DNA of 64,000 nt from Prorocentrum cordatum. Lineage: Eukaryota > Sar > Dinophyceae > Prorocentrales > Prorocentraceae. Shown piece after piece: positions 22,975 to 32,785 of the stretch (position 1 is its first letter; every line of letters begins with the position of its first letter). Below the pieces are notes generated by a model. That model made no database searches, was not told the origin of the DNA, and saw only the letters and a list, made by a program, of their open reading frames with translations. Position numbers and translations under genes: made by a program. The stretch lies in contig CAUYUJ010016362.1 in the NCBI GenBank assembly GCA_963575745.1, forward strand, positions 218,271-282,270. The letters are read 5' to 3'.

Positions 22975-25900
22975 TGGCTCAAGGCCCAAATCTTGAGCGG
23001 GCAGCTTACCGCAGTAGGCTTTCCTGCGTGTCAAGCGCAGGCGGACTTAGCAACGCGAGAAAGGGAGGATGCCGGGTGAGCAGAGCCGGCCGGGGCGCGA
23101 TGGCCGCGATGGCAGCCCTCATGGCGTCGCTGAGCGGCGCAGTCGCAGCGCCGAGGGACGTCTTGCGAAGCCCGCGGGCGCCCGGGCTGGCCAGGATGCT
23201 CGTGGACCAGATCCCCTGCAGTCCAACGATGCCTGGGCCGAGGCGCGGGCAGCTCAAGGTCGTGCCGCCGGGGGGGGGGAGCGGGCTGAGCCTTCCGGGT
23301 CCGGCTTGGACAATGCTGACGCTGACGAAGATCAACCGTGGGCCGCTGCTCTGCGGGCGCTGGAGGGCCGTTACACCAAGGTGGTGCAGGACAACGTGGC
23401 CAGCGTGGGCAACAAGGTCGCGAGCGACTGCAAGGCGGCCACCACCGTGGCCATCCGGGAGCTCGGGGAGACCTTCGAGGCGAGGTGCACCAACATCGAG
23501 AAGAACGTCAACCAGCAGGGCTCCAAGATCAACAAGTGCGAGGCCCAGACTGTCTCGCTCCAGCGGGACGTTCAGGAGCTCCGCGAGCAGCTCGAGATCG
23601 CGAAGAAGGAGGTGCCGGAGCCAAAGGTCCCTCTCGAGGAGGCTCAGCGCTTCACCCGCCTGCCCGACCCGGCCATCCTTGTGGCGCGGACACGCGCGGC
23701 GGCCGCTGTGGCCATGGCGGAAGTGGAGAACGCGCTGCAGGAGTGGCTTGGGGCGGCCAACTTGCTGGCCGCGGAAGGGCAGGAGGCGAAGTACAAGATC
23801 GAGGGAGAGCAGGTTGGCAGCCGATTCGTGGTGCGGATGCAGGGGCTCCCGGGCACGGCGGCGCTGCGGGCCAGGCAGGCCGATTCGGCGCTCCGCACGC
23901 CCGAGGGCTCATGGAGGTCCTTCCGGGCAAAGGGGCTCGGCTCCGCCGGCATGGTGGAACTCTTCGTCGGGCTGGGCCGGAACCCCAAGCAGGTGCGCAC
24001 GGAGATCATCTGCAAGCAGGCGAAGCGGATCCTCTCCGCCACCTACCCCGACTGGAGGTGGTTCGTCGACAAGGACTCGGGCACGGTCAGCACGGGCTGG
24101 AAGGGGGTGCTGCAAATCCAGGTGGACGATGCGCCGTCGCTGCCGCGCCTGGGCTGGTGCCACAAGCACACGGCGCTGTTCGGCGTGGACGAGTCGGCCG
24201 TCGCGGAGGAGCTCCTGGCCGGCGTGCCGAGGGCCGACGTGGCCGAGTATAGTTTTTAGCCCGCTCGCGCGGTGCTTGCACGTTGCGGGCGGCGGCTTCC
24301 GCTTTGCCGCGTGGAACTCCCAGGCGCTGCAGTGCAGGGACCGCCCGCACTCGATGACGAAGTGGGGGTACTTGAAGCGCCTGCTGGTCCCTGGCACGGT
24401 GGTGGCGGTGCAGGAGACGCATGGCAGCGCTGAGTTATTATCGCAGACGCTGGCTAGGATGGGTCCTGGTTGGCAGGTGCGGCACTCGCCTCATCGTGAT
24501 GCGGGCGCTGGTGGGGTTGCAACGTTTTGGCCAGCCCTTGTTGGGTCATCGTGCTGCAGCGGCGGGGAGGGGCCTGCGCCAGTTTTGTCTGAGGGGGAAG
24601 TCATTGTTGCGGGGGGGATTTTGCGTGCGGAGCTCGCCATCCCGAACTCCGATTTCAAGCTGATTCATTATAACATCCACAACCGCGGTATTTCCGCTGC
24701 GATGGTGAGCGCGTTCCAGCAGCGGCTTGCCGTCGACGAGCGGGAGGTCCAGGCGCGCCCGCAGAGTGTCTTCCTGGTTGTTGCGGGGGACTTCAACATT
24801 CCTGAAGGCTCCGCACGGCCGCTCTGCCCTGGCGTGGGTGCAGCGGCCGAGGGTGGCAACCTAAACGGTCGCGCCCGGCGGCCGCCGGGCCAATCGTCCC
24901 AGCAGCCGAGCGTCGAGCCAGGCCCCTCGGGCGGCCGGCCGGCCCATCGGCCGCTCGAGGCTCAATGGCGGCGTGCGCTGGCGGGCTTGATCAGGATCGA
25001 GCACGAGGAGCCGACCCGGGTGGGCCGCGCTAGGGGCAGAGTCTCCACCCTCGACCACATCTACGCGGGGTGCCCTGGCTGGCTCTTCAATCAGTTGGAG
25101 GGCTCGGTCAGCCTGGCTGGCGCGCCGGAGGTTGTGGAGGCGAGTGGCATCAGTGACCATGCTGCCATTGCGGTGCGTTTGCGGCCGCGCTCGGCGACGC
25201 CCGTGGCCGAGCGCCCCATCGAGCCCAACCTACTTCGCCTGCCCTTCTTCGTGGAGGAGATGACGCTCATGCTGGAGCAAGTGGACCCCAGCGGCATCGC
25301 GGCGCCCTCGAAACTGCTCCTGTTCAAACAATTGGGGCGCGAGGCTGCGCGTCGCACCCGGGATTGGCTTCTTCTCGAGGATCCTGAAGCTCACGGCGCA
25401 CAGTATCAGCTGGTGCGCTCGTTGGCGCGCGCGGCATGGCGTCAGGATGCGCGGCCGGCGGCCCGGGGGGTGGCGACCTGCCCGGCGCTCGCTGGCTACC
25501 TGGATCTGGAGGCGCTGCCTGGCCGCGTCGTTATCCGCGACCCCGTGGCCTTCCAGTCTTGCTCGGATCGCCTCCGCGCGGAGCACCTGGAGCAGGAGAA
25601 ACGGCTCATTGAGGAGCACAAGAACACCGTCAATGTGAGGGATGGGGCGAAGTGCGAGCGGAAGCTGGGGACCGTCGCGCGGAGAGCGGCGCTCTGGCTG
25701 CCGCGGGGCAGGAGGGCGCGGCTGCAGGCCCTCGTCGTCGGGGGCGACGTGGTGAGGGACGAGCTGAGCATCGCCCAGGGGCTGAGGGAGCATTGGGGCC
25801 GGGTGTTTGAGCGCAAGCCCGTCGACCAGAGGAGGACGCACGCTTATCTCGACCGGATGGGGATCCACCACGAGGACTTCGGCGCGCTGGAGCCCCCCAC

Positions 25901-28157
25901 GGCGTGCGACTTCGAGCGGAAGCTTGCCGAGAGCCTAGGCCGGAGCGCGCCTGGGCCGGATGGCCTGCGCTATGAATTCTGGCGTCAGGCCCCGGGGGCT
26001 GCTGGCCTCTTGGCTGAGGCAGCGCAGTGGATGGCTGACGGCAACGGCATGAATGCGGAGTTCAACGATTGCCTGGCCCTCTTCATTCCGAAGGGGGACT
26101 TCGACTTGGACGGGGAGGAGGTGCAGCGGGGGGCGGGGGACATGCGCCCGTTGAGCCTCCGCAGCACCGATAACAAGGTGATTGCGTCTGTTCTGGCGGA
26201 CAAGCTGGCACGGGTGGCTCGGAAGGCCGTGCCGTCTTCGCAGAGAGGCTTCGTCAAGGGGCGCATCTTCGGGCGCAGCGTGGTCGCGCTGGACGGTGCG
26301 GCGCGCGTGCACTCGGCGTTGGACGTGCCGCGCGCCCGGCTTCCGGCGCTCGCATTCTTTGACTTCCAGCGCGCCTTCCCGATCATCAGCCAGCTGTTCA
26401 TGATGGAGGCGATGAGGAGGACGGGGATCCCGGACGGCGCAGTCAACATGCTGCAGGGGTTCTACGCCGGCGTGCACTGCTTGGGCACGGCGCACGGGCA
26501 GCTGGTCTTCCTTTTCGCGCTGGAGGCGGGCATCCTGCAGGGGTGCCCTTTATCGGGGGTGCTGTTCGCCCTGTGCACGGCATCCTTGTTCGCGGACTTG
26601 GAGATGCATGTGGACGCGAAGGGTCGCGGTACGACTGGTGGCTGCGCGGACGACGTGGGCCTTGCCCTCAAACAACTGATGTCGCTGCTCCCCGTGGAGC
26701 GGATCTTTGCCATCTATGAGAAGATCGCCTGTTTGCAGCTCAAGCCGTCCAAGTGCATCCTAGCGCCGGTCGGGGAGCCCTTCGGCCCGGACGTGGTGCA
26801 GCGCATTCTGGCCTGGTTGCGGGGGCATCTGCCGCAGTGGGAGTCCTTCAATGTGAAGCCTTGGGCCGACTATCTCGGTGCGCGCTTGGGCCCCAGCGTC
26901 ACGGATCAGGTGTTGTGGAGCAAGCCGTGGCAAAAATGGCGCGGGCGCGGTCATGCGCTGGGGCGCACTGGCGCCTCGTCGCTGGAGACGGGCGCATTGT
27001 GCAACCAGCGCGCGGTGCCGACCATGGGCTATCTTGCGCAGTTCGCCGCCCTGCCCAAGGACGGCGCTCTCCGAGAGCGGGCGGTCCTCGCCTCCACCTT
27101 CAGGACGCCGCGCAACGTCTGGGGGTGGGGGGACTGGTTCTCCCTGGGTCGCTGGTGTGGCCCGCCCATCCGCTCGGTGGTGATGGCGGCGATGGCCACT
27201 CTCATGCGCGCGGCGCTGGTCTCCCATAGCAACTGGCAGGAGTGGATCCAGAAGATGGACGCCACGATGATGAAAGCCTCGCTGCTGGTCATCGGCAGGC
27301 GGCAGCGGTATCCAGGCCACTGGATGCGACAGTCCTTTGCGGAGGACCTCTGCGACGCAGCCGGTGGGTTCGCCAGCCGCGGAGGGATGGTCGCCGTCGC
27401 CGGCCGTTGTGCTCTGCAGGAGGCCCGGGCGAAGTTGGAGGACACTCGCGCATTGGAGGGCCGCGACGGGAGGCCGAGGAGCAAGGATATTCAGGCCACC
27501 ACCCAGAGGGCGCTCGAGCGGACGCTCCTGCCCGACGAGTTGGCGGCCCTGCAATTCAGGCGCGCCGTGACTTGGTGGCCCGGGCTCACGATGTGGATCG
27601 TCGACGTCCAGTGGGAGCGGCTCCGGGCCCTGCTGATGAAGGTGCTTGCGTCATGGGCGTCGGCCGTCTTGCGCACCTGGTCGGGTGCCTGGACCGCGGC
27701 GGCACGCATCGAGCCCACGGCTGGCCGCTGCGTGGACGGGACTGCTCTTCGGGCGTGCCGCTTCGGGTGCCTGGAGGAGCTGGACGACCAGCGGCACTAC
27801 TTCGCGTGCCCGGTCCTCGGGAGGATCATCGAGGGAGCGCTGGGCCTGGACCACCTGCCCATCGATCTGCTCGTTCGCTGGGGCTATACGAGCACGGCCG
27901 AGAAGGATCTCTTAGTGCCCGCCCTCGCGTACTCGATTTTTAACTGGGCGAAGCCGCTCGCGGAGGGTGGTGCGATTCTTTCCCTTGAACGTTTAAGCGA
28001 AGTTGCCAAGGCGGCACTTGAGATCCTTCTCCGTGCTCGTGCAGGCTGCAGGAGGTGTGGGCCGGCCACGCTCCTCTCTTATTGCGACCCGCTGACGGAG
28101 GCTCGGCGGTCGGGCCCTGGGGGCGGCCGGGGCCGGGGCAGTGCGCAGCGCACGAGC
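22975..28157 (+). mobile_element. Non-LTR retrotransposon LINE-1 (ORF1 + EEP/RT ORF2)
   Basis: A coiled-coil ORF1 is followed by an overlapping-frame ORF2 with an apurinic-like endonuclease, reverse transcriptase and C-terminal CCHC-type finger: the layout of a non-LTR element. It is bounded by (TA)n at 5' and a TA/TATG tract at 3', with no poly(A) and no LTRs. The left edge TGGCTCAAG (22975-22983) matches the last nine bases of the dinoflagellate spliced leader, which might mark the end of a retrotransposed trans-spliced mRNA. ORF2's key motifs are intact, so this is the best-preserved element in the window after A. Exact borders are inferred. Confidence 0.8.
23069..24259 (+). CDS. LINE-1 ORF1 protein (coiled coil, RNA-binding-like)
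   Basis: A 396-residue protein. Residues 1-95 are charged and disordered. About 100-185 are strongly helical with heptad character (around NIEKNVNQQGSKINKCE and VQELREQLEIAKKEV). About 245-385 form a compact domain with alternating strands and helices (RFVVRMQGLPG, SAGMVELFVGLG, AKRILSATYPDW, GVLQIQVDD) that resembles the RRM-like part of L1-type ORF1 proteins. By analogy it would trimerise, bind element RNA and form the ribonucleoprotein for target-primed reverse transcription; this is inference from layout. The stop at 24257-24259 lies just before the ORF2 domain start in the +1 frame. Confidence 0.75.
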   Translation: MPGEQSRPGRDGRDGSPHGVAERRSRSAEGRLAKPAGARAGQDARGPDPLQSNDAWAEARAAQGRAAGGGERAEPSGSGLDNADADEDQPWAAALRALEGRYTKVVQDNVASVGNKVASDCKAATTVAIRELGETFEARCTNIEKNVNQQGSKINKCEAQTVSLQRDVQELREQLEIAKKEVPEPKVPLEEAQRFTRLPDPAILVARTRAAAAVAMAEVENALQEWLGAANLLAAEGQEAKYKIEGEQVGSRFVVRMQGLPGTAALRARQADSALRTPEGSWRSFRAKGLGSAGMVELFVGLGRNPKQVRTEIICKQAKRILSATYPDWRWFVDKDSGTVSTGWKGVLQIQVDDAPSLPRLGWCHKHTALFGVDESAVAEELLAGVPRADVAEYSF

Positions 28158-28173
28158 CATATATGTATATATA

Positions 28174-28209
<36 letters not shown>

Positions 28210-28262
28210 TGTATATGTATATGTATATGTATATTTACATATATACATATATAATTGTATAA
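24261..28262 (+). CDS. LINE-1 ORF2: endonuclease-reverse transcriptase
   Basis: The EEP endonuclease occupies about 24290-25190 with all expected motifs: WNSQ (24312), QETH (24412), GDFNIP (24784), LDHIY (25047) and SDHAA (25152). The reverse transcriptase spans about 25930-27000, with GPDGLRYEFW, FIPKGD, motif A FFDFQRAF (26358), motif B GILQGCPLSG, motif C CADD (26644) and KPSKC. A C-x3-C-x8-H-x3-C finger sits at 27754-27812. No ATG precedes the EEP start in this frame; the first is at 24354, inside the domain. Expression may therefore need a +1 shift or reinitiation at the ORF1 stop. The C-terminus runs into the TATG microsatellite, so the genuine end is lost or lies near 28150. Function: nicks target DNA and copies element RNA. 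Residue-level motifs are seen; the family is well established. Confidence 0.85.
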
Positions 28263-28352
28263 TTATATTTATACATGTATATAGGTATATATGTATACAT
28301 ATGTATACATATGTATATATGCATGTATGTATGTATGTATGTATATATGCAT
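28158..28352. repeat. (TA)/(TATG)n microsatellite at the 3' border of LINE-1
   Basis: TATA and TATG units with ACATAT variants. The ORF2 frame continues into this tract before its first stop. Confidence 0.9.
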
Positions 28353-28789
28353 GAACAAAAACAAACTGGGGAAGGGTCGAGCGGGCCCAGCAAATCAAGC
28401 TGCGGAGGTCTGGGTGAGAAGCCCAGACAACTGAGCGACAACGAAGAGAAGGGTCGTACGCACGGGTATTCGGCGACCTTTCGCGATGACCTATGCGGGC
28501 AGCTCGCTCGGCATACCAACCGAAAAATGGCGCGCCTGCGTTCGACTTCACGCGGGCAGCTTGGGCATGAATGTCCACGCAATCGAACCTCATGTTTGGC
28601 ATCGCTCATCTGTCGTGCAGTGACTTCCTTTCCGCTCCCGGATGACCCCCTTTTCCGCACCCCGATGACCCCCTTTCCGCAACCGGATGACCCTCTTGTC
28701 CACCTCTGAGGCGCTCTTCGTGGCCAATGCTGGCCTCGTTTCGAAATTCTTGTCCAAGCGCACCTCTGGGCATCGCACTATTTGTTTTT
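28353..28789. other. Intergenic sequence, nothing recognised
   Basis: Mixed composition. Positions 28638-28695 carry three short tandem GGATGACCCCCTTTCCGCA-like units. No coding motif is visible. Confidence 0.45.
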
Positions 28790-29415
28790 ATCTTGGGCTG
28801 TCTGGGAAGCCTTTTGGGCGTCTCGGGAGCGTTTTTTTGGGGGGTCTTGCGAGTTACATGTGGCTTCCTGTTGGGCCTTCGGGAGCCCAGGGCTGGAAAT
28901 GTTCGTTCGGCCCCCGCCTGGCTAGGCTCTTGGGGGCCTCTTTCCGGCCTCCTGGATGCTGCTTGAGGCCGCTTAGGGGGCCTTTTGGGGGCCTCTTGGA
29001 CTCTCTTGGAACCCTCTTGGGAACTCCTCGGAGCATCCTGGACTGCTTCTTGGAGTCGTCATGTGACCTTGGCATGTCTTCGGGGGCCTCTTAGACAGAG
29101 GTTTGAAGCCTTTTGGATGCCGTCTTGGGGCCTCTTGGAGCCTCTTTTGGGCTTCTTGGGGGCCTCGTGGACCTCCTGGGGGCTTTTTGGGGCCTGTTGG
29201 GGTTTCCTGGGGGCCTCTTGGGGCGGAGAGCTTGATTTTTCAGTTCGCGTTCCCACCCTTGGGCCCCTATTGAGGCCTTTTTGGGACCCTCTTGCGCCGT
29301 CTTGGGCGGCTCTGGGGCCGTCTCGGGGCTCTCTTGGGCCGTCTTGGGGCCCTCTTGGGGGCCCCTTTGAGCCGTCCTGGAGCGGTTTTGGGAGCCTCTT
29401 GGGCTGTGCTTTAGC
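28790..29415. repeat. CTCTTGGGGCC degenerate satellite, copy 4
   Basis: The same CTTGGGG-rich satellite as at 17871-18450 and 21790-22870. It includes the shared sub-module CTTGATTTTTCAGTTCGCG near 29230, corresponding to CTCGACTTGTCGGTTCGGG near 21932, and ends with GGGAAACACGAAACAGCG. Confidence 0.65.
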
Positions 29416-29461
29416 GCGGGAAACACGAAACAGCGATAATGCAAAAAAACAACTGAAAAAC

Positions 29462-29463
29462 AA

Positions 29464-29499
<36 letters not shown>

Positions 29500-29507
29500 T
29501 CATCGTG

Positions 29508-29575
<68 letters not shown>

Positions 29576-29582
29576 AGTAGCC

Positions 29583-29620
<38 letters not shown>
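29462..29620. repeat. (GTC)n then (GTA)n trinucleotide repeat
   Basis: A GTC run with a few CAT/GTG interruptions passes into GTA units and runs directly into an assembly gap. The true repeat length is unknown. Confidence 0.95.
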
Positions 29621-29720
29621 NNNNNNNNNNNNNNNNNNNNNNNNNNNNNNNNNNNNNNNNNNNNNNNNNNNNNNNNNNNNNNNNNNNNNNNNNNNNNNNN
29701 NNNNNNNNNNNNNNNNNNNN
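29621..29720. other. Assembly gap (100 N)
   Basis: Exactly 100 N follow a trinucleotide repeat. This is the usual placeholder for a gap of unknown size, so continuity across it is not guaranteed. Confidence 0.99.
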
Positions 29721-30340
29721 TTGTTTGAATATTATTTACTTAAAGAATAATTATTGTTGGGCCCCCTGGTGCACGCCCCCCCTGCGCCGCCTAGGCCGCA
29801 GCTACATTTTCATCATTTTCGTGAGGAAGCCTCAGGTAAAACGATGTGATCCAGATCCGGTTGTTTTGTTGTAATCCGTTTTCCCTTGCAAAAAACACTA
29901 TAAAATGACATTTCTTGTTCTAATATAATCAAATTTCAAGAATCCCTTGCAAAAAATAAGGTAAAGTGGACATTCGCGCGCGCAAGACGAAATCCTTCCA
30001 AAAGCTTAGTGTTCGGAGCGATTTTAACATAAAAACATCAAAAAACCAATGGTTTTTCAACAAAAAAATGTCAAAATCTCATCCCGCGCGCTCTTGCGGA
30101 TTCGTAGGAAACCCAACACTTTTTAAACATTTCTGTCAAACGGGCTTTTGCGAGCAACTTTTTCGAACTTCTGCGACAACGGTTGCGCACCTGCCAGGGC
30201 CATCATCCCTGTCAAATAATACCATGCGGGACACATTCGTTTTTTCTTCGCGCGCGCACGCCGAAATCTCCAAAAACCATTGGGCTTCTTAAGAATTTTA
30301 GCACCGCGCATCATAAAATCACACGAATCGCACCGTAGGT
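29721..30340. other. AT-rich island with degenerate internal repeats
   Basis: Composition changes abruptly after the gap to AT-rich sequence with recurring CCCTTGCAAAAAA (near 29885 and 29943), CGCGCGCAAGACGAAATC / CGCGCGCACGCCGAAATC (29978, 30250) and CAAAAAACCAATGG / CCAAAAACCATTGG. It is probably an old satellite or a different scaffold neighbourhood. No gene is seen. Confidence 0.6.
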
Positions 30341-30409
30341 CCTCGAAAAACACCTGCACGACTTTTCAAAATTTCTACCCGCGCGCGCTGTCCGAATGGC
30401 TTCTTTGGG

Positions 30410-30472
30410 TTAACAAGGCTTAACAACTTCTGTGGGTGTACGAACGTAGGCTTAACAACTTCTGTGGGTGTG
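30410..30472. repeat. Direct repeat of CTTAACAACTTCTGTGGGTG
   Basis: The 20-base word occurs twice, about 31 bases apart, upstream of element 2. It may belong to the element's 5' region. Confidence 0.8.
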
Positions 30473-30684
30473 TACTCCACGCCAGTGTAGTAGCCACGGT
30501 CGTCCGCAGGCCACGAAGTGAAGTGTCCGAACGTCATAGGGCGGGAAGCTGGGTGTGGGTGGTGGCGAAGAGTCGTGTGGATATTTGGTAGAGCTTGCAC
30601 TGCCCCCCCACAAAGTGGGGGTATTGGCTGGCGTCGCATGAAAACCCTGGCACTGGTGAGAACACTGAGCGTTCGGGTAAAGTG

Positions 30685-30687
<3 letters not shown>

Positions 30688-30720
<33 letters not shown>

Positions 30721-30763
30721 GCTGTTGTTGTTGTTGTTGTTGTAGTAGTTGTTGTTGTAGTCC
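30688..30763. repeat. (GTT)n microsatellite upstream of element 2
   Basis: GTT units with a few GCT/GTA interruptions end about 137 bases before the first ATG of element 2 (30900). This repeats the theme of microsatellites at retroelement borders in this window. Confidence 0.9.
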
Positions 30764-30899
30764 CCCCCCCAAGGCTCTGGGGAGCCTGTGGGCGAGGGGG
30801 CTACTGCTGCCCTCAAACCGCGGGTGACAGCCACCCTTCCTTTTCTCGTGCCCATACCGTTGCGCACACTCCTTCCTTGCCCTGAAGGGAGGTCCCGGG

Positions 30900-31585
30900 A
30901 TGGCGGCGGCCGCTGGCGGCGCTGCGGACGCAGGTGCAGGGGCTCGAGTGGCTGGGAGTAACGACGCGGCGGTCCGAGGTGAAGGCGGTGCGCTGGCAGC
31001 CGCAGCGGGCAGCGGAGGTGCCGGGGCCGCCCCTTGCTCCTCCGCTGCCGCACTCGCATCGGCCGATGCAAGCGTTCCAGAAGCCCCAGTGGACGGCGGC
31101 ACCGACGTCCACATGCGGGACAGTGAAGGTCAGCCGGCACAGCGACGGCGCCGCATGACGGGAGGACGTATCACTCGCTGGTGCGTCAGCGCCCAGGCGA
31201 CCCGCGGCAAGCAAGCCCATTGCGCCCGCTGCATGGGAGGCTTCGAGGCGGGCGAGTGGCACGTGGCAGGCGTCGTGACGCGCCCCGTGGGCTCCCAGGC
31301 GCACGCGGGCAAGAAGCGGTTCCACGTGACCTGCGCGGATGGCCCCTTGCCACCAGCGACGGCGATGGAGGGCTACGCGCAGCTTCCCGAGGGCGACAGG
31401 GAACGCCTCACAGCCGCTCTGGACGCCCGAGGCGGCCCCATCTTGCCCCTGCTGGAGACGGTCGAAGGCCAGGTGCCCACTCCCCCCTCCCAGGGGGACG
31501 GCGCGGCAGGGGGTGCTGGGGTCGCCCCGAGGCTCCCTGCAGCCGCCGCGCCAGGGGCGCATGGCCCAGGCCCCCGCGGGGCCCC
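30900..31585 (+). CDS. Element 2 N-terminal protein with PARP-type zinc finger
   Basis: Starts at an ATG in a good context (CGGGATGGCG). Residues 1-95 are Ala/Gly-rich. A C-x2-C-x30-H-x2-C arrangement follows: CARC, then GEWHVAGV, then FHVTC (31228-31335). This matches the spacing of PARP-type zinc fingers, including the GE dipeptide after the first pair. That family binds nicked or broken DNA ends; a role in target-site recognition is inference. The frame is lost near 31570-31586 within a run of G and C; the better frame downstream belongs to the next entry. Two palindromes (31023-31033, 31518-31528) encode GAGAAP and GAGVAP. Confidence 0.55.
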
Positions 31586-32785
31586 CCGGTGGCAGCCGAG
31601 GCAGAGGCGCCGTCTCCCGCGGACATCCCGCAGCCGCCCCTCGACGCCCCCGCGGCCGCGGACGACGACGGGGGGCTCGAAGCAGGCGTCTGCGATGACT
31701 ACCTGGACGACCAGGTGGCTGACGAAGATGCGTACCATGAGATTCGGTTTGTCAACCTGGATTGGTGGGGCACCATCGGGCGGGGCCGCGCCCTGCTACA
31801 GGGCGCGCCCACCGCGGCCATGATCCCTGACAGCATGGCCGCCGCGGTTAGCCACGTGAAGGTGCGGCTGCGCCTGGTGATCGAGCAGGCCCGCCAGGGT
31901 GGTGGCGGCCTGGCGTCGCGCACGCTGACGCGCTTGTGGAAGGTGTTCTTGGCTCTGGACGGGCTGCTCTTCAGCGAGAGCGCGACCCCGACCCCGACGA
32001 CGCGACGAGAACGCTTCCAGGAGCGTTTGCAGTGGATCCAGGACGGCCAATGGGATGTCGCCTGGCTCTCCATGGAGGACCAGACGCGCACCTCGGTCAC
32101 CGCGAAGGGCCGCGAAGACCACGTCGCGGCCCGCGTTCGCCGTGTCACTGAGCTCGCGCGAGCGGGCGAAATGTCTCGGGCGGCAGCGGCAGTGTGGCCC
32201 CAGGGTGATATGGCGGATGCGGCGGCGGTGGTTCGGAAGTTTAGCACCGCCCAGCAGCCTGCGGCGCCTCGCCCAGGCGAATGGGGCCCTCCCCCTGGCA
32301 CTGGGGCCGCCCCGCATGGGCCAGGGGGGGGACCCCCCGCGGCGGGGGCCGACGTGGCGACGCCGCCAGCCACGCCCCCCCACGAGCTCCTCGGCGCGGC
32401 GGAGCTACACCACCGCGTGGCCTACCACTTCAAGCGCCAGTTTGGTCGCTTCCCCCGCCGTGGCGGCACGGGGCCTGGGGGCGGACGCTGCGAGCGCTGG
32501 GCTCCGCTCAAGCACGACGAAAACGGAGCGGAGGCGGTGGCCAACACGCTGGCGCGCCTGGTCATCGGCGACCTTCCTCCTGAAGCTCTAGCCGCCCTGA
32601 CCGCGGCGCGCCTCGCAGGCGTCCCCAAGGCCACTCCTGGGGACGTGCGAGTCCTGGGCTGTGGGAACGTCGCCCGCCGCATGGTTGGCCGCAGCGCGGC
32701 CAAGGTCAATCACGCGGACATGCGGGCGGCGGTGGGGGGCCAACAGTTCGGCCTGGCTAAGGGCGGCTGCGGTGCCTTCCACTGA
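31580..32785 (+). CDS. Element 2 middle region up to in-frame TGA
   Basis: Continues the upstream protein after a frameshift near 31580. Residues such as YHEIRFVNLDWWGTIG and LASRTLTRLWKVFLALDGL suggest a folded, unrecognised domain. After about 32390 the sequence reads like the leader of a reverse transcriptase (LGAAELHHRVAYHFKRQFG, ALAALTAARLAGVPK, QFGLAKGG). The TGA at 32783-32785 interrupts this frame, and the same frame resumes at once with the RT core, so this is a premature stop and not a true end. A palindrome at 32303-32313 encodes GTGAAP. Confidence 0.5.
   Translation, partial: GPPVAAEAEAPSPADIPQPPLDAPAAADDDGGLEAGVCDDYLDDQVADEDAYHEIRFVNLDWWGTIGRGRALLQGAPTAAMIPDSMAAAVSHVKVRLRLVIEQARQGGGGLASRTLTRLWKVFLALDGLLFSESATPTPTTRRERFQERLQWIQDGQWDVAWLSMEDQTRTSVTAKGREDHVAARVRRVTELARAGEMSRAAAAVWPQGDMADAAAVVRKFSTAQQPAAPRPGEWGPPPGTGAAPHGPGGGPPAAGADVATPPATPPHELLGAAELHHRVAYHFKRQFGRFPRRGGTGPGGGRCERWAPLKHDENGAEAVANTLARLVIGDLPPEALAALTAARLAGVPKATPGDVRVLGCGNVARRMVGRSAAKVNHADMRAAVGGQQFGLAKGGCGAFH

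Noticed and set aside
22902-24260. N-terminal extension of LINE-1 ORF2 over ORF1
   Set aside because: The frame is open but reads as Arg/Ser-rich shadow of the better-supported ORF1.
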